Source: Daphnia pulex (taxonomy: Eukaryota; Arthropoda; Branchiopoda; Diplostraca; Daphniidae). Taken from it: a stretch of 64,000 nt of DNA. Below the pieces are notes generated by a model. It worked only from the letters and a program-made list of their open reading frames with translations, was not told the DNA's origin and searched no databases. Below are positions 33,660 to 46,580 of the stretch, piece after piece. Numbering within the stretch: the stretch's first letter is position 1; every line of letters begins with the position of its first letter. Where the stretch lies: NCBI RefSeq assembly GCF_021134715.1, contig NC_060026.1, positions 744,001 to 808,000 of the forward strand, read 5' to 3'. The position numbers and the translations under genes were made by a program.

Positions 33660-36600
33660 AAAAAAAACACATTATTAAAAAGCTAACAAGTGAGCTTTGT
33701 TGCTGTAACAGAAACTGACGACTATCACCCAAAAGTTCCTTGTAGTAGCAGCGAGGAATTTCTTCAGAGATGTGCAAAGTAAACGTAACTAAACTGATGC
33801 GTTTGACGGAAAATGAGCAAAGGCTAGGCTGTCTAGCGTCAGAAGGAAGAGACCTTTAATAGTAACATAACATAAAAACAATGTCCCCTCTAGATCGTTG
33901 ACACTCAATTGAAGAACTAACCAACTTACAAACAAAGACAAATAACTGTGATACTCACGTAATATTCTCCCCTCCAACTTTGTATCGTCTTCTCAAAGTA
34001 GCCACCACCGCAGCATCACCCATCACAACAGACAAAATCCCCAAGGTGATAATGTATACGTCAGTCTAACTTCTACAATGATGTCAGTGAAATTCGCTTA
34101 TGTGCCTTGTCTATGGCATCTGATAGTGATTCCAGACGTTTCAGCACCCAGGCAACAGCACTTGGACAGCAGTGAATTGCTGAAAGGAAAAATAGTCAGT
34201 TGGTAAGGTAAATCTGTCAGTTATTCAGAATGTTATTGAAATTCAGAAAATCATTATGACTTACTACAGCAGGCAACAGCAAATAATGGTCATGAAGATG
34301 ACAAAGCCTCTTCACACTACCTGTCTCGCAACAAAAGCCTGTTTGTGCTCATTTGATCCTCATTCCTTGGCATATAATTAAATTGGTAGGCAGGAAGATG
34401 TCCCCTCCGTTTTCATTTTCACTTGACTTGAACACCTTGTTTGGATTAGCAAAGGTAGGTTGTTGGTATCAATTTGTTTTTTAGCTAGTCATTGGTTAAC
34501 TGTTTATGTGTAATTTTCAAATAGGTACTTCACCAAAAGGGGAAGGAGATAATTAACTTGCAAGAACATTTGGTGCAGAAGTAGTTGATTGATGATTCTG
34601 GATCTGAAAAATATGGGATGAAAATATTTGGGGAGGAAAAACAATATCCCACATTCATCACTCTTTCTTCTGAATAGGCCTACTTGGGCTGAAGAAAGAA
34701 GTCCCTTTTGTTGACTAAATATTGCTGTCTACTGTTATACCTCTAGGTATCACCTTTTGCAGAGAAGAATAACAGCAAAGTTTAACATTCATTGGACAGT
34801 AAGACATGACTACTTTCTTCTTCTACTTTGGACATGTGGTTTTACCTGTGAACTATCTATTCTTGTCCTATAAAGCTAAACCCGTCTTTTCCTGTAGGTG
34901 TGTCGTGAAATTAACAATTAAGGTGTAATATTTCGAAAATTCACAACTTAATATTTATGACAAATGAGTTAAAATTAGAATAAATTGTTATTTTTGGCCA
35001 TTTCTAAAATTGTATATCATGGTTCAATATTATTTATATCACCAAACCCTGTGTAGTTGTTTATATAAATTTTGATATACTTTACCAACTTTACCCTTGC
35101 AAAATCCAACCAATCACAATCAAGACACGGTGAAACTCTGCCTCGATAGACTATGCCCAGGGAGATTACCTGGACAAGGAAGAAGAGAGAAGAGTATGAG
35201 GCCAGTTTGGAGTAGCAGGGCCACAAAACAGAAGGCAGCAAAATATTTGATCTGACGAGGAGAATACACTTATAACAAACAAGCATAAAAATATTTGACA
35301 GAACAACCAAAGCTTTCCAGGATAACACCGCACACCGGCAACATAGACTCCAGGATAACACCGGCGCCACAGACTCCAGGAAAAACCAACTATTTATATT
35401 TTCATTTTCCCCCAATGGATATGGCACAGTGCCGAGGGGTTAACCTGATTTAAAATCAGTGAGGGACAAACCTGAAAGAAAGAGGGTTTATGTCAGTGCC
35501 AATAATTTTCAAAAATTATAGTGAAAACAATACCTCTAATCAATCATAGATCATCTTAAATTACAACCCAAGTGATGTTCACAATAACCCCTTGAGTGGT
35601 AGCAATTTCTTGTCCACAGAACAGATGGCAGCAAAAGTAGGATCTGACAAGGAATATACAAACATTAGTTAAAATATATTGGATTTTCTTTAAAAAAAAT
35701 AGATTTTGAATATATTATCTTAGCAAACAGTGAGATGTCCAAAAAAGAAGAGAGCGACAAAGAACTTGTTCTGACGAGGGCTTCCAAGTCCTTCAACATC
35801 TTAGAGAATCAATTCGTCGTAACGGCAATATATAAAACTGAAATGAATATGAATAAATTTATAATATCACATAAACATTAAATACAAGAAATTTTCATTT
35901 TCTGTGAAGTACATTCACCATTACTCATAATGTAATGTAAAACTCAAGAAATACTAGATGTCATGTCACTCATGTGTGTAGTAAAGCTTAAAGTTTGGAG
36001 GAGAAAAACTATTTATACTGGTTTTGTTTAAGAAACAATAAGAACAATTAAGTTAATAAAAATTACTAAATCAATTCAGTGTTTCAAAACTTCCCATCTT
36101 ACAAATGACATTAATGAAAACCATCTGAAACAAGTGCAGAGGGGAAAATGTGTTTAAATGCATGCACCATACTGAACCCAAAATTTGTGACAATGAAAAT
36201 TCTTTCAAAATAACTAAATTGCAAATAGAATTTCCTCAGTTTTAGAAGAAACAGCTTGAATTCGACCATTTCATCCTTATCGTCACAAGCACAGGCAGGT
36301 CACACAAAACTTGTACTAAGTAAGTTGTCTAATCTAATACAAATTTTGAGAGCTAACTAAAGGGACAACAATTAATTACCTGCTGTGAAGACTTTCATGG
36401 AAATGTATTAATTTGGATCCCAAGCTGTGTCCCAAGCTAGAACCATGCTAGAAATGCAGAACAGCATGCTGAAAGAGTGAAAGGTAAAATTTCAATTGAC
36501 GAAACTTTAGACAATATTCGATATATTATTTAGGGCGTTACCACAGAGTAACAAATACATATTTGGTTACCTTAAACACAAAAATTCGTGAAAGAAAATC

Positions 36601-37454
36601 AGAAATTTCTTCTGACATTTGACTTCCGACCTCTCACTCTCACCAGAGATACCAGAGATAACTAACTGCCTCCCACATTTGAGCGTCTTGAAATACAAAC
36701 GTAATTTGTGGAAAAGTGGATATGGAACGATTATTGGCAAAGAGTGGCCCTCCGGTGGCGACTGGCGAGTAGCGGAGGTTTCATCAGCAGGTTTAATTTC
36801 AAATTACGATCGAAAATAATTCATTACAAAACTTTATACTTAGCAATCACAAATTAAAAAAAAAAAAACATACGAAAATTTTTAATAGAGTGAGAAAATA
36901 AATTAACAAGAAGTAGAAGCAGATTGAAAACGGTCTTATCTCATCGGCTAATCCTCATCCCCTCCTCATCCTCAAAAGTCAAAAGCAACTACAATGGGTA
37001 CGCAAAATCTTTACCCGGGGAGTCGACCAAAGTTTTTGCTAGATTCCCACAAAATCTGATCGCTGTTTAATTCTCAAACCAATTTTTAAGTTTCAACCTG
37101 GTTTCAACAAAAACAAGAATTAATGATGCCGCACGGTGCTCAAGATAAAGTGCAAAAGATCAAAGTCACAATCCACAACGCCTGCCTTATACTGAAAGAT
37201 TAAAAAGTGATGTGAGCAAAGAGTGCGCATTCAACTTTACTTTACAACAATAAAAGAATTAAAATGGTGAACATAACGTCTGACTGCGAATTGCGAAATA
37301 GCCGCTGACGACAACAATAAAAAAATAATTTGGGGTTTCAGAGGCTCGCCATTCTAGCTACGGAGTAGTACTGTACCAGCCCTACTAAAAAATAAATCGT
37401 AACCGAGCCGCAAACAACAAAATACGTTCAATACTTCGTTTGTTTACTTCCCAA
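33660..37454. other. Gene-poor stretch
   Basis: Nearly 3.8 kb without a supportable gene. It holds a short direct repeat around ACTCCAGGATAACACCG (about 35310 and 35348), a CTGATTTAAAATCAG palindrome near 35441, and otherwise AT-rich sequence. Confidence 0.4.
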
Positions 37455-37655
37455 TTGGCGTCGGTAGCGTGATTACTCAGGCGATAAATGCACTCAATAG
37501 GTGACGCCCTCGTGAAGATATTCACGTTCACATAAATACGAACAAGGACGGTGGACAGAAAGTGAAAGGAAGAATGGAAGGTAAAAGAAGATGTCGTACC
37601 TTGAAGCGCCTTGATAAGAAAAATTCCCCTCAATATCACTCGATGCTCCAATCAA
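37455..37655 (-). repeat. Dispersed exon-like element, copy C
   Basis: Shares GACGCCCTCGTGAAGATATTCAC, GTCGTACCTTGAAG and GATGCTCCAATCAAGGGAGGA with the other copies, though the donor-like motif lies on the other side of the core here, so this copy is rearranged or composite. Confidence 0.45.
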
Positions 37656-38255
37656 GGGAGGAACTAACCTATCAAATCAAATAAAAAGCAATTACAAAAG
37701 GATAATAAATAAAGCAGTTTGATCAATTTGTTATAGAGTAAGAATGTCACAAGTTAACCAGTATAAAAGTGGCACGTGTGCTGAATGATTTGTTTATCAC
37801 TTAACATCTATATCATCTATATTTATTACGTATTGAGCCCCATGTCTTATTTTTACGATATCGAAAAACCTAAGCAAGAAAATACAGTAGCAGAGCCGGA
37901 AGCGGTGCTCAAGATGTTTGACAGCAGTGCTGACAAAAATAAGAAGCTGCGCGGTAGGTTTTTACTTTCAAGAGTATGTACCTAAGTGCCTTGAGCGTCT
38001 CGTCCTACTTTATGGCCAGTGGGCCAGTCTATTAGTGGACGAAATAAAAAGTTCGTTACATATAATCATTGTCAATCTGAAGCAAATTTAATTTGAAAGA
38101 ACTTAACTTTAAAGTTTACTAGCTCATGCAAGATAGAATTTCAAAATCGATGCTTGAATTAGACCTCCTCACCTCATGCAATCTTTCTTTGCTCATCGCC
38201 AAATTGAGTTCAGTTAGCAACATCAATCAAATCCGAAGGTTGAATTACATGAGAT

Positions 38256-38274
38256 GGGTGTAACCGTTACACCC
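38256..38274. promoter_or_regulatory. Palindrome around a Myb-like core
   Basis: GGGTGTAACCGTTACACCC has perfect 9-bp arms around one central base and contains AACCGTT. It lies about 190 bp upstream of the TATA box of the Cys-rich protein gene, so it could be an operator-like site for a dimeric factor. An ACATCTCC/GGAGATGT hairpin follows at 38376-38396. Confidence 0.35.
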
Positions 38275-38446
38275 TTGATTCATGGCCACTTGCACCCCAG
38301 TAAACATGTATGATATCGCATCAGGGGAAATCCCTAATTAAATCAAAGACGTTGATGATGAAGAGGTGGGGTCCTACATCTCCATTAAGGAGATGTGCAA
38401 GGTCTTAGTCCCCTCATTAGGCAAACAATATTGACGCCCATTACAG

Positions 38447-38454
38447 TATAAATA
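38447..38454 (+). promoter_or_regulatory. TATA box of the Cys-rich protein gene
   Basis: TATAAATA 66 bp upstream of the start codon, leaving a short leader of about 35 nt, as is usual for strongly expressed secreted-protein genes. Confidence 0.6.
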
Positions 38455-38512
38455 AGCAAGTAAAATCCAACATAACCAACACAAAACCCACAACCCCCAA
38501 CTAAGAATCAAA

Positions 38513-39203
38513 ATGGCGAGAACAAGTGTGCTGTGCCAGGTAAGCATAAAATTGTTATCTTTTCAATGTGTCTGCCTTCTGTAGAATAATAGTGCCTATA
38601 TTTCAAGTGGATTTATTCAATGAATTTGTTTACCTATCGCAGCTATTGCTCGTGTCGTGCTGCATAAGTCTAGTGGTCGTCAACGCCATGCCGATGCCAT
38701 CAAGTTACGACAGCAGCGAAAGCGTAGGATGTTCAACTGGAGGATGCCAACCCACAGGATGTCCGACCGGAGGATGCCAACCCGTAGTATGTCAAAACGG
38801 AGGATGTCCAGGAAATGAGGAACGAGACCTAGAGATTGAGACTTCCCGGGAAGCCGAACAAGTGGAAGAGAGAGTCAGTGTATCTGTAGAAGAAATTGAA
38901 TTTGAATCTGAAGATCCAGCAACTGGCTGTATCGATGCATCCTGTAGAAATCAAGGCGCCGCCAGAAGACCTGTACCTTGCACAGTTCCAACCTGCACAC
39001 CCGTCGCTCCAAGAAGACCTGTCCCTTGCACAGGTCCAACCTGCAGACCTGTCGTTCCACGAGCCCCAGCACCTTGCACAAGTCCAACCTGCACACCCGT
39101 CGCTCCACCAGCACCACCTTGTCCAACCTGCAAAACCACCACCACAACTTGCACAAACTGCGCTCCAACCACTTGTACAACCCCAGGCTGTGCAACTGCC
39201 TAA
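38513..39203 (+). CDS. Secreted Cys-rich repeat protein
   Basis: Two exons (38513-38539 and 38643-39203) join in phase 0 to give 195 residues. The signal peptide MARTSVLCQLLLVSCCISLV spans the intron and is cut near VNA. After it come Gly/Cys repeats (STGGCQPTGCPTGGCQPVVC), a strongly acidic middle with EIETSREAEQVEERVSVSVE, and then three 16-residue units of the type RRPVPCTGPTCRPVAP with CTxPTC cysteine pairs. A Thr/Cys-rich end follows. The paired cysteines and proline-rich units suggest a disulfide-linked extracellular structural or adhesive protein; this is inference and I know no named family. The 48-bp unit is well preserved at DNA level, so repeat number may vary between individuals. 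Confidence 0.85.
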
Positions 39204-39840
39204 ATGGCCACCAAGTGACAAATTTGTTAAGTCCTTCAGACCCTTAAAAAAGGCCTGAGTGACGCTTTCGCGCCTGAACGTCGTGGCCTTAATGTCGGAC
39301 ATACATTTAAAGCTGTTGAAGTAGTCGTAGCTTTTCTACGGAAAATAGTTATGGATACAAATTCAATTACATGTTTAAGCAATAACATAGAAGCACAACT
39401 TTACCCAAATATGTTGGTGTCCGGTGTCCTACACCTCATTTCTTGTATAAGTGAAATGAGAGATATATGCAGGAAATGGTAGCAAATACAATTTCATGAT
39501 ACTCAATCAGCTGTGTAGTTTGAAGGTGCCAATATCTTATAGCCAAGAATGAACCTGTTAAAAACAAATGAGGGTGAATTTTTGTGATTATATGATTTCA
39601 GCAATGAATGATGAGTTGGTAAAAAATTCGAAAGTTTTGCCTACCTATATCGTCATATTCCAATGCCTCATCTTTTGGGCAAACAAGTTGGAAATTTTTG
39701 TTAAAGATGTGAGAGGATGATGGAAGAATGAAGATAAAGGTCATGAAGCTGAGGATTTTAGTGACAGGAAGTGTTGAGCAATTTGTTCTGAAAATAAGGT
39801 CCACATCTAATCTGATGAATAGACGGCAAGTAGATTTTCT
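39204..39840. other. 3' flank, no gene seen
   Basis: AT-rich; probably contains the 3' UTR of the Cys-rich gene. Confidence 0.4.
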
Positions 39841-40020
39841 AGAATTCCAAAAGTCCCTACTAGGTCAATGCCTAACTAGTCTTATGGCGAATCTTGAGCT
39901 GGTGCAACCAGCAACGTGTTCGACCCCAAGACATATAGACCAAGAGACCGAGCCCGTGCTAAAGAGAAGCAGCTAATAAAGCAGAAGCGAACCCAGGGAA
40001 ACCATGGGCCGATGGGGTAA
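39841..40020. mobile_element. Degraded half-copy related to the piggyBac-type MITE
   Basis: AAGTCCCTA...ATGCCTAAC, GGCGAATCTTG, GTTCGACCCCAAG and ACCAAGAGACC align in order with the right half of the element at 31578-31910. The end reads GATGGGGTAAT where the intact copy has ACGGGTTAAC. No left half is visible. Confidence 0.6.
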
Positions 40021-40882
40021 TGGATTTCGACAATTACAAAAATGAGCGATGTTCTTTAACAAATAAGCATTATTTGTAATACAAAAACTTGTTTGATAAT
40101 CTCAGGCTGAAGTTGTTTTCATTTTCTGACGAAGCTTGATACAAGCTCGTTCTTTCCTGCATAAACCAAACAAATTGATGTAAGTGTCATCTGGCGGTAG
40201 GTTTGATATTTACTTAATGTAGCGCCATCTGTTATCAGATCTGGGAAAATCACAGCCGTCAAAAAGTAAATGGCCGCTACTTCACTTTTTAAATGCATCG
40301 AAAAGGTTAAAAGAATCACATAGTTTCTATTTTTAGGTTCAGAAGTATCTAATAAGCTCTATACCTAACTTCGTCACTCCTTATAGTTAAAAACTAAACC
40401 TTAAAAATACCCTAAATCGTGTTTTTCGGATTTCCTCGATTCTGATTGGTCGAGAAAATTCCTTCGGGGCGCCTCTCTTAGCAGACTACTGTAACTTGTG
40501 CTGCATTAAAGGCCCCTAAACCTTCGGTAATTTAGTAAACTAAATTCCTCAGGGACTAAATTCCTCAGGGATACGAAATTTGAACAGAGAAAAGTTAAGT
40601 GGACAGATTGTGTTGAGACTGAATGCAGTCTGAATCAAAATCGTGAGTTTGACTCTTCTGTACGACTGACCAGCACTGACCTACATTCGCGCAGCCACAG
40701 CAACGAAAAATAAAAATAAAAGACTATCTATACAATCAGTTTTGGGAATCCTCTACCTACTTTGAAGACCCTCAGGGTACATTTGGTTTCGTTCGTTCGG
40801 TTGCGGTCGATGAACTCCGGGGTGTTGGGTACAGATTATTTTCCAAAGTGCGTCAGTGTGCCGCAAAGTTATAGTGACTGAA
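40021..40882. other. Intergenic with a small tandem repeat
   Basis: Two adjacent copies of about 15 bp (TAAATTCCTCAGGGA) near 40540-40572. A TCAGTG initiator-like motif at about 40852 precedes the orphan exon below. Confidence 0.35.
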
Positions 40883-40925
40883 ATGGGTACGAATGGCTTC
40901 GATCACGAGATGTCACAAGAGTTGG
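40883..40925 (+). CDS. Orphan first coding exon (MGTNGFDHEMSQELG)
   Basis: ATG with a plausible context is followed by 14 codons and a strong donor (TTGG|GTAAGT). No matching downstream exon was found before the convergent LRR gene at 41.3 kb. It may be a remnant of a gene whose remaining exons were lost, or the start of a noncoding transcript. Confidence 0.25.
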
Positions 40926-41300
40926 GTAAGTCAACAAGCGTTAAAGAGCGGAAAATAACAAACATTAGAACCGTCCTATTACTTTTTTAAGATTTTACAA
41001 CTTCCCGTGTTAAAGTGGATGTTAAGTGTTACGCATCGAGTGAGGATATTTTTACGTAATATAATTATAGCAATTATTCCTGGAGGTCTGACAGCACTTC
41101 AAAAGCCGACAGTGGAAATTGACTTAAATTATTTACACACACAAAAATAAAACAAAAGTAGGAATGTAATGAGGCTGTTTTTCAATATTGAACCATCTTC
41201 GAATAAAAGGGTTGAATACATATTGAAAATAGTAAAGAGGGGACAAAATCCAGATTAATAATTTAAGATAATCGACACAAAAATAGTGAGCAAGTTGAAT

Positions 41301-43023
41301 TTAGAATCGCCCATGTTTAGTTATCGATAGTTGCCAATTTTCATCACGGATGAGCTGTTTCCAATCTTCCAAATTTGTGTCCGTCACATTGCTGCAATCC
41401 TTCAACTTGATTACTTTGAGGGGATTGTTTTCACGCATCAGAGCATCGATACCTCGAAAACTAATTCTGTGATTCGAAATAACTTCGAAATGCTCGAGAT
41501 TCTGGAATGTGTCGAGATCGGCGGCCTTTTGTAGAACGTCGTCGGTTAAGGCATAACAATTTTCGAGTGTAACGGATACAAGTGAAGGGGACGATAAGAG
41601 CAACAAAAGATTTGAAGCACAATTGCAGCTGCAAATTTTCAAAGTTTCGAGTTTCTTTAGTTTCTGAGGAGCGGCCAGTTGGTTATTTCTCTGGTACGCT
41701 AGACGCTCGTCTGCGTTATATAATTCCATAAGCCTCTCATTCTTGTCGAGACTGAGAAATCGCAAATTGGGGCAATGCTCGGTGATGATGCGAACGTTGA
41801 CTTTAGAAAAATTACAAAGAGACAGCGACTTGAGCGAATTTCCAATGGAACTTTTCCGGAGTAGTGGAGCCACACCTACGTCGAATGAAACCTGGCTTGT
41901 TCGAGTTCCAGAGATGGTGAGGTCGCAGAGCTTCTCCATTGGCAATAAATCTAGTAGATCCCTGTTGCGAAAACTATCTGGCGTCTTGATTTCCACTTTC
42001 CTGAGCGATGGACACAGGGAGACTGCTTCTGAAAGGTTTCCCTTCACATACGGTGAAGAGAACCGGATGCTGAGCGCCGATAATGAATATTTGGTGTCGG
42101 TGGGTACATCTTCTCTCAACGCCGATCGGTGTAAATAGGCCAAGGTTTCAACAATGGAATCGTGTCGCAGTTCCTTGAGAACAGGCAGGTTTTTAAGGGC
42201 CATCGTGGTTCCAATACATGTCACATTGGTTTCATTTAGGTTCAGTATCTGGATAGATTTACATTTTCCAATTACGCATAAGCCATGGATGCCAGCATCT
42301 GATACTAAACTATCATCTATGTGCAATTCCCTGTAAAGATTCAAAACAAATTAATTTGCATTTTAAGTGGCGAGAAATATTGTTTACTACCTTAAGTCTG
42401 CACAGTAGGTTCCAAGAAGATGCAACAGACTATCTGCTGTTGCCGAACCTGAAATGTCCAACACTTGCAGATGCATAAACTTTGGAATAAAATTCAAGCA
42501 GCCTAGGAAGTAACCAAGACGTCCTAGCCATAAAGATCTCAGGTGCTACATTGAAAATTTAAAAACATAAAATTTAAACACTAGATTTCACAGAAATATT
42601 TCCAAAATACTTACTGGGCACTTTCTTGAGGCAAGACGCAGAAGACCAGAAATAGAATTTTTATCACACATGGAGAAATCTAATGTACGAAGGTGTGGAG
42701 TTATAAGCAACTCCAAGTACTGTTCCTTTAGCTGGTTATTCTGTGTTAGATGCCTTATAATTCCTTCTAAAATTACTGAAGCTGATGATGGCATTACATA
42801 CAAAGTGAGGAAAAAATAATTAGTTATGTATACTAATTATTCATTTGATTTATCTTTCAAACTTACGCAGTGAATCAAACGGACTTTGACTGTTTTCTGA
42901 ATTGAAAGCGTCCACGCCGGTCGGACGCCTCAATGCCGACATTTTACAAAATTCGCCCATGTTGTCTTTAATAAAGTCTACACACATCTCAGACAACTTA
43001 TTAACACTCAACGCATGTGGCAT
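41301..43023 (-). CDS. F-box-like leucine-rich-repeat protein
   Basis: Four exons (43023-42867, 42781-42615, 42545-42391, 42330-41301) agree in phase and give 502 residues. The N-terminal part has an F-box-like stretch FDSLPSVILEGIIRHL near residue 50. The rest is a run of leucine-rich repeats of the cysteine-containing, RNI-like kind: LRTLDFSMC, LQVLDISG, SIQILNLNETNV, LCDLTISGT, LKSLSLCNFSKVN, LRFLSLDKN, LETLKICSC and LKVIKLKDCSNVTD. Proteins of this layout usually recruit substrates to SCF or Cullin ubiquitin ligases, so that role is likely but not shown. No signal peptide is present, so it should be cytosolic or nuclear. The gene ends tail to tail with the orphan exon region. Confidence 0.85.
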
Positions 43024-43994
43024 TTTAACAACTAAATTTAATTAATTTTCAATAGAAAAGTTTTAAAAATGGCTGTTTTAGTTCTGAAATTTAGCTGGCA
43101 AAGCAAATGACTGTGAGAGTTTCGCGGCAATAACTTGTTTACTTACCTTCAATAGCAGACGACGAAGTAAGTAAAAAAGAAAACAGGGTTGCAATATTTT
43201 AGAAGTAATAGAGAATAAAATAGGAAACGAAAATTACGGAAATGTTTTTGAAAATTGAAATATAGAATTAGTTTACTAATTACAAAAGTTTAAAAAGAAA
43301 TTATCTTTAGACAAATAATGCCTTATTACTATAAAAATACTCTTTGCAATTTCACGATGAAACGACAAACGAAAAACTTTAATCAATTCGGCTCCACTCA
43401 ATTGTTTTACTCGATTGGATCAGCTGGAGAGCGGCTAAAGTTGAGGCATTTGAAATTAAACCATAATAACTCTTTATCGAATAATTTTTGAATTCAGAAA
43501 TTAATTTTATGTCATTCAGAAAAGCAGAAAACACATATCCTTAAGGCAGATATGAATGTGATGAAGATGCCCAGCATTTTTTATGAATTGAATATTTATA
43601 CAATCATGTGAGCAATATTCGAAAGGTTATACAGTCCACTGAACACATCAGTATTCTTCGCTTCACTGATTCCTGTCGAAAACAGTCTAGCCTATATTAG
43701 TCTTGATGTTTACTTCACGGCGCTATTACATACTAGTTTTTAATCTGGGACAAACACATTAAAAATGTAAAAATTCGTGATAAAGACGCGCAGTCGTTCT
43801 GTAAACAAAATTAAAAGTTCACGTGATCCATCGTGAGTCATTGTGAATCCATTCAAATCCTTCCGTTCTTGACTCGCTCATATGTCAGAAGAGTTTGACA
43901 ACTCTTCTAGATCAGTCACACAACAAGGAATCCGCAAGTTTTTTGGGGATAACAGTGGAATCTTATTTCTTGTGCAGTGACTGAAAAAACCAAA
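43024..43994. other. Divergent promoter region between the LRR and transporter genes
   Basis: Shared upstream region of two head-to-head genes, AT-rich. A TCAGTC motif near 43913 is a possible initiator for the transporter. No TATA box is clear. Confidence 0.4.
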
Positions 43995-45847
43995 ATGGTG
44001 AAGCAGCAAATAATGAAGAATCCCCACAAAGTCCTACCACAGGTGGAAACAAAAATTATTCTTCCAACTATTACACAAATTTACAAATTATAATTGTTCT
44101 TACGCAACACTTTGTGTTGAATTTACAGTTGATGGCGGCAGTCGTCGGATCGTGGGGTTACTTTTGCATGGGCACAGTCAGAGGATGGGGCTCTCCCGGT
44201 CTTCCCTCACTCAACAGAACGCTGGACTTTGAAATGAACGAAGATGATTTCAAATGGATCTGTAAGGTCAAGCTTTTACTTATACGCGATATTCTTCATT
44301 AATTAATAGTAATAATTGTTTTTAACACCGGATAGCTGCAATGCCCATGTGTTCTTCCTTCTTTGGAGCTCTGATTATCAGCATACCGATGCAATACCTA
44401 GGCCGGAAGAAAGCATTAATCGGACATTACTTTTTCTATATATTGGGCTCTCTCATCCTGGGACTCACCTATTTCGGCAAGCACAAAGCCATGTTGTATG
44501 TTGGCCGATTGCTGCAGGGATTGGGTGTTGGGTGCACCACTCCGGCTTGTCAAATTTACGTAATAGCATCTCCAATTGCCTTCAAACTAAGTGAATTAAT
44601 TAACACCCGTCTACTATTTGGTTTATAAACAAGGTGAGTGAATGTTCGTCTCCCAGTATCAGAGGACGATTGGGATCGATAACAGCTTCGGCGTTGGCAC
44701 TGGGAATTTGGGTGGCGTACATCATCGGCGCTTTTGTCGAATGGCACGTGCTGGCTTTCATCTTCACCGTCCTGCCTTGCATTTTCCTCCTGTGGACGTG
44801 CGCAATGCCCGAAACACCAATTTGGCTGCTCACTCACGGTCATGAAGATGACGGACGGAAGGCACTCCAGGAACTTCGCGGAAAGTAAAATAATCTACTA
44901 AAATTCCAAATTGAGAAAAATCTTAATGAATATTATGACGTCATAGGAATACTAACGTTGACGCGGAAATGTCGAGGATGAAAGATCATCACGAGAAATC
45001 GGCCAGCATCAACGGACCTATTCGTTTTAAAGATTTGATGAAAGGGCCGATCCTGAAACCGTTCGGCATCACGTTGGGTCTCATGTTCTTCCAACAGGCC
45101 ACGGGCATCAACGCCGTCGTTTTCTGGACAGTCAGCATTTTCCAGTGGGCCGGAAGCAGCATCGACAGTCGTTACGCCACCATTATAGTCGGAGCTATCC
45201 ATTTGCTATGTTGCATCGGTTCGGGATTCCTGGTGGATCGATTCGGACGAAGGGTTCTATTATTGGGGTCAGCTGCCATCACTTCCATTTCTCTGGCGGC
45301 CATGGGAGTATTTTTCTACTTCCAGCGGATCTGGGGCGAAGCGGATGCCACTCTGCATCTGGGCTGGCTGCCGCTGGTATCTCTGATGGTCTTCATGGCG
45401 GCATATTCGTGCGGATTGAGCAACGTCCCCTTCATAGTCATGGGTGAATTATTTCCCACCAGATACCGGACGTTTCTGGGCACCATTTCTTCTTCGTTCA
45501 ACTTGATCGTGACTTTGATTGTCGTCCGATTCTTCCCCGACATGTTGACCGGATTAGGCAAAGATGTGACCTTCTTCGTCTTCACTGGCTGCACTTTGAC
45601 GTGCATCGTTTTTGTCTATTTTCTTCTACCGGAGACCAAAGGCAAAACCCTGGAAGACATGGAGCAGCTTTTCAGCAACAACGTCCCAAAAGTTAAAAAG
45701 ATTCCGGAAGAAGAGGACGAAGAAGCTGTTCCGGAAGTCAGCACGCAGCTCGTGACCATCAGTGATGGCCAATGCGGATTGGTCGGCCATAATATCCTGC
45801 CTACGACAGAAGAAATAGAAAACGATGAAGTATTTGCCACTTTTTGA
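43995..45847 (+). CDS. MFS sugar transporter, Tret1/SLC2-like, paralog 1
   Basis: Five exons (43995-44042, 44129-44261, 44336-44559, 44634-44884, 44947-45847) give 518 residues with all phases matching. Twelve membrane segments are expected. Sugar-porter marks are present: [12 protein letters not shown] after TM2, YVGRLLQGLGVGC in TM4, PETPIWLL before the central loop, QQATGINAVVFW in TM7, DRFGRRVLLLG after TM8, GELFPTRYR and [11 protein letters not shown]. This set is typical of arthropod facilitated trehalose transporter (Tret1)-like and SLC2A8-like proteins, which move hexoses or trehalose across the plasma membrane; the substrate cannot be read from sequence. The acidic C-terminal tail (EEEDEEAVPE) differs from paralog 2. 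AATAAA lies at 46038. Confidence 0.92.
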
Positions 45848-46580
45848 TCAAGCATAGACTAATTTTCACAGTGGATTGACTTTAGTGCAATTTGATTGCA
45901 TGTTACAACCTACTTAATAATATTATATAAGGTGCTATCGATGACATTCCTAGAGCTATTTTTATAACCGTGATGCATCACGTGTTTGTTTTTTTTCGTT
46001 TAGTTTTGTTTTTTAGCCAAAGGTTGATTACTTTATTAATAAAAATGTTTCCTGTTTGATTATTCCTGATGATTTATTCGAGATGGACACCTTTATTGCG
46101 GAAGCGCGGAGCTTAGGTTCGGAAGAGAAAACGCTTGGGAAAACCCATCGAGAAGAATATCAGTGTGTTATTGTTTTGATACAACATCAATCTCACGTGA
46201 TGATTTGACACTTCCTTTTCGTTTGGTCTATTTGAATTCGTGACACGATTTAGTCACGCGCTATTGTTCGCCAAAGAATAAAAGGAATCTAAATAATGCG
46301 GGAAATTTGAAAATCAGCTGATTGTCATCTTTGCGCTTCAAGTATCTATAATGCTCGCAAGATGGCGAAGCTGTTAGTGTTTTGGTTTCTGAATTTTCGT
46401 CTGCACTGTTTTCTTGACTTTGAAATATTGACATTTGCTGAGGATAGGCTCTTGTTACGTAAACATCAAGTTACATAAAATATCTAGTTGAAAAGTGTTG
46501 CTAAATCCCACCTCGTCAGCCTCGTTTCGTGCACTGAGATACATTATTTCTGTGAGAATAATTACATTTAGAAAATAGAA
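45848..46580. other. 3' flank of transporter 1 and promoter of the next gene
   Basis: Includes AATAAA at 46038-46043. The stretch 46350-46580 is the likely leader of the downstream gene. Confidence 0.4.

Noticed and set aside
35017-35437. Minus-strand 136-codon hydrophobic, Cys-rich frame
   Set aside because: No domain, no splice context and biased composition in a gene-poor AT-rich area.
38829-39302. Long minus-strand open frames opposite the Cys-rich gene
   Set aside because: They are shadows of the repetitive plus-strand coding sequence; the plus frame has signal peptide, intron and TATA box.
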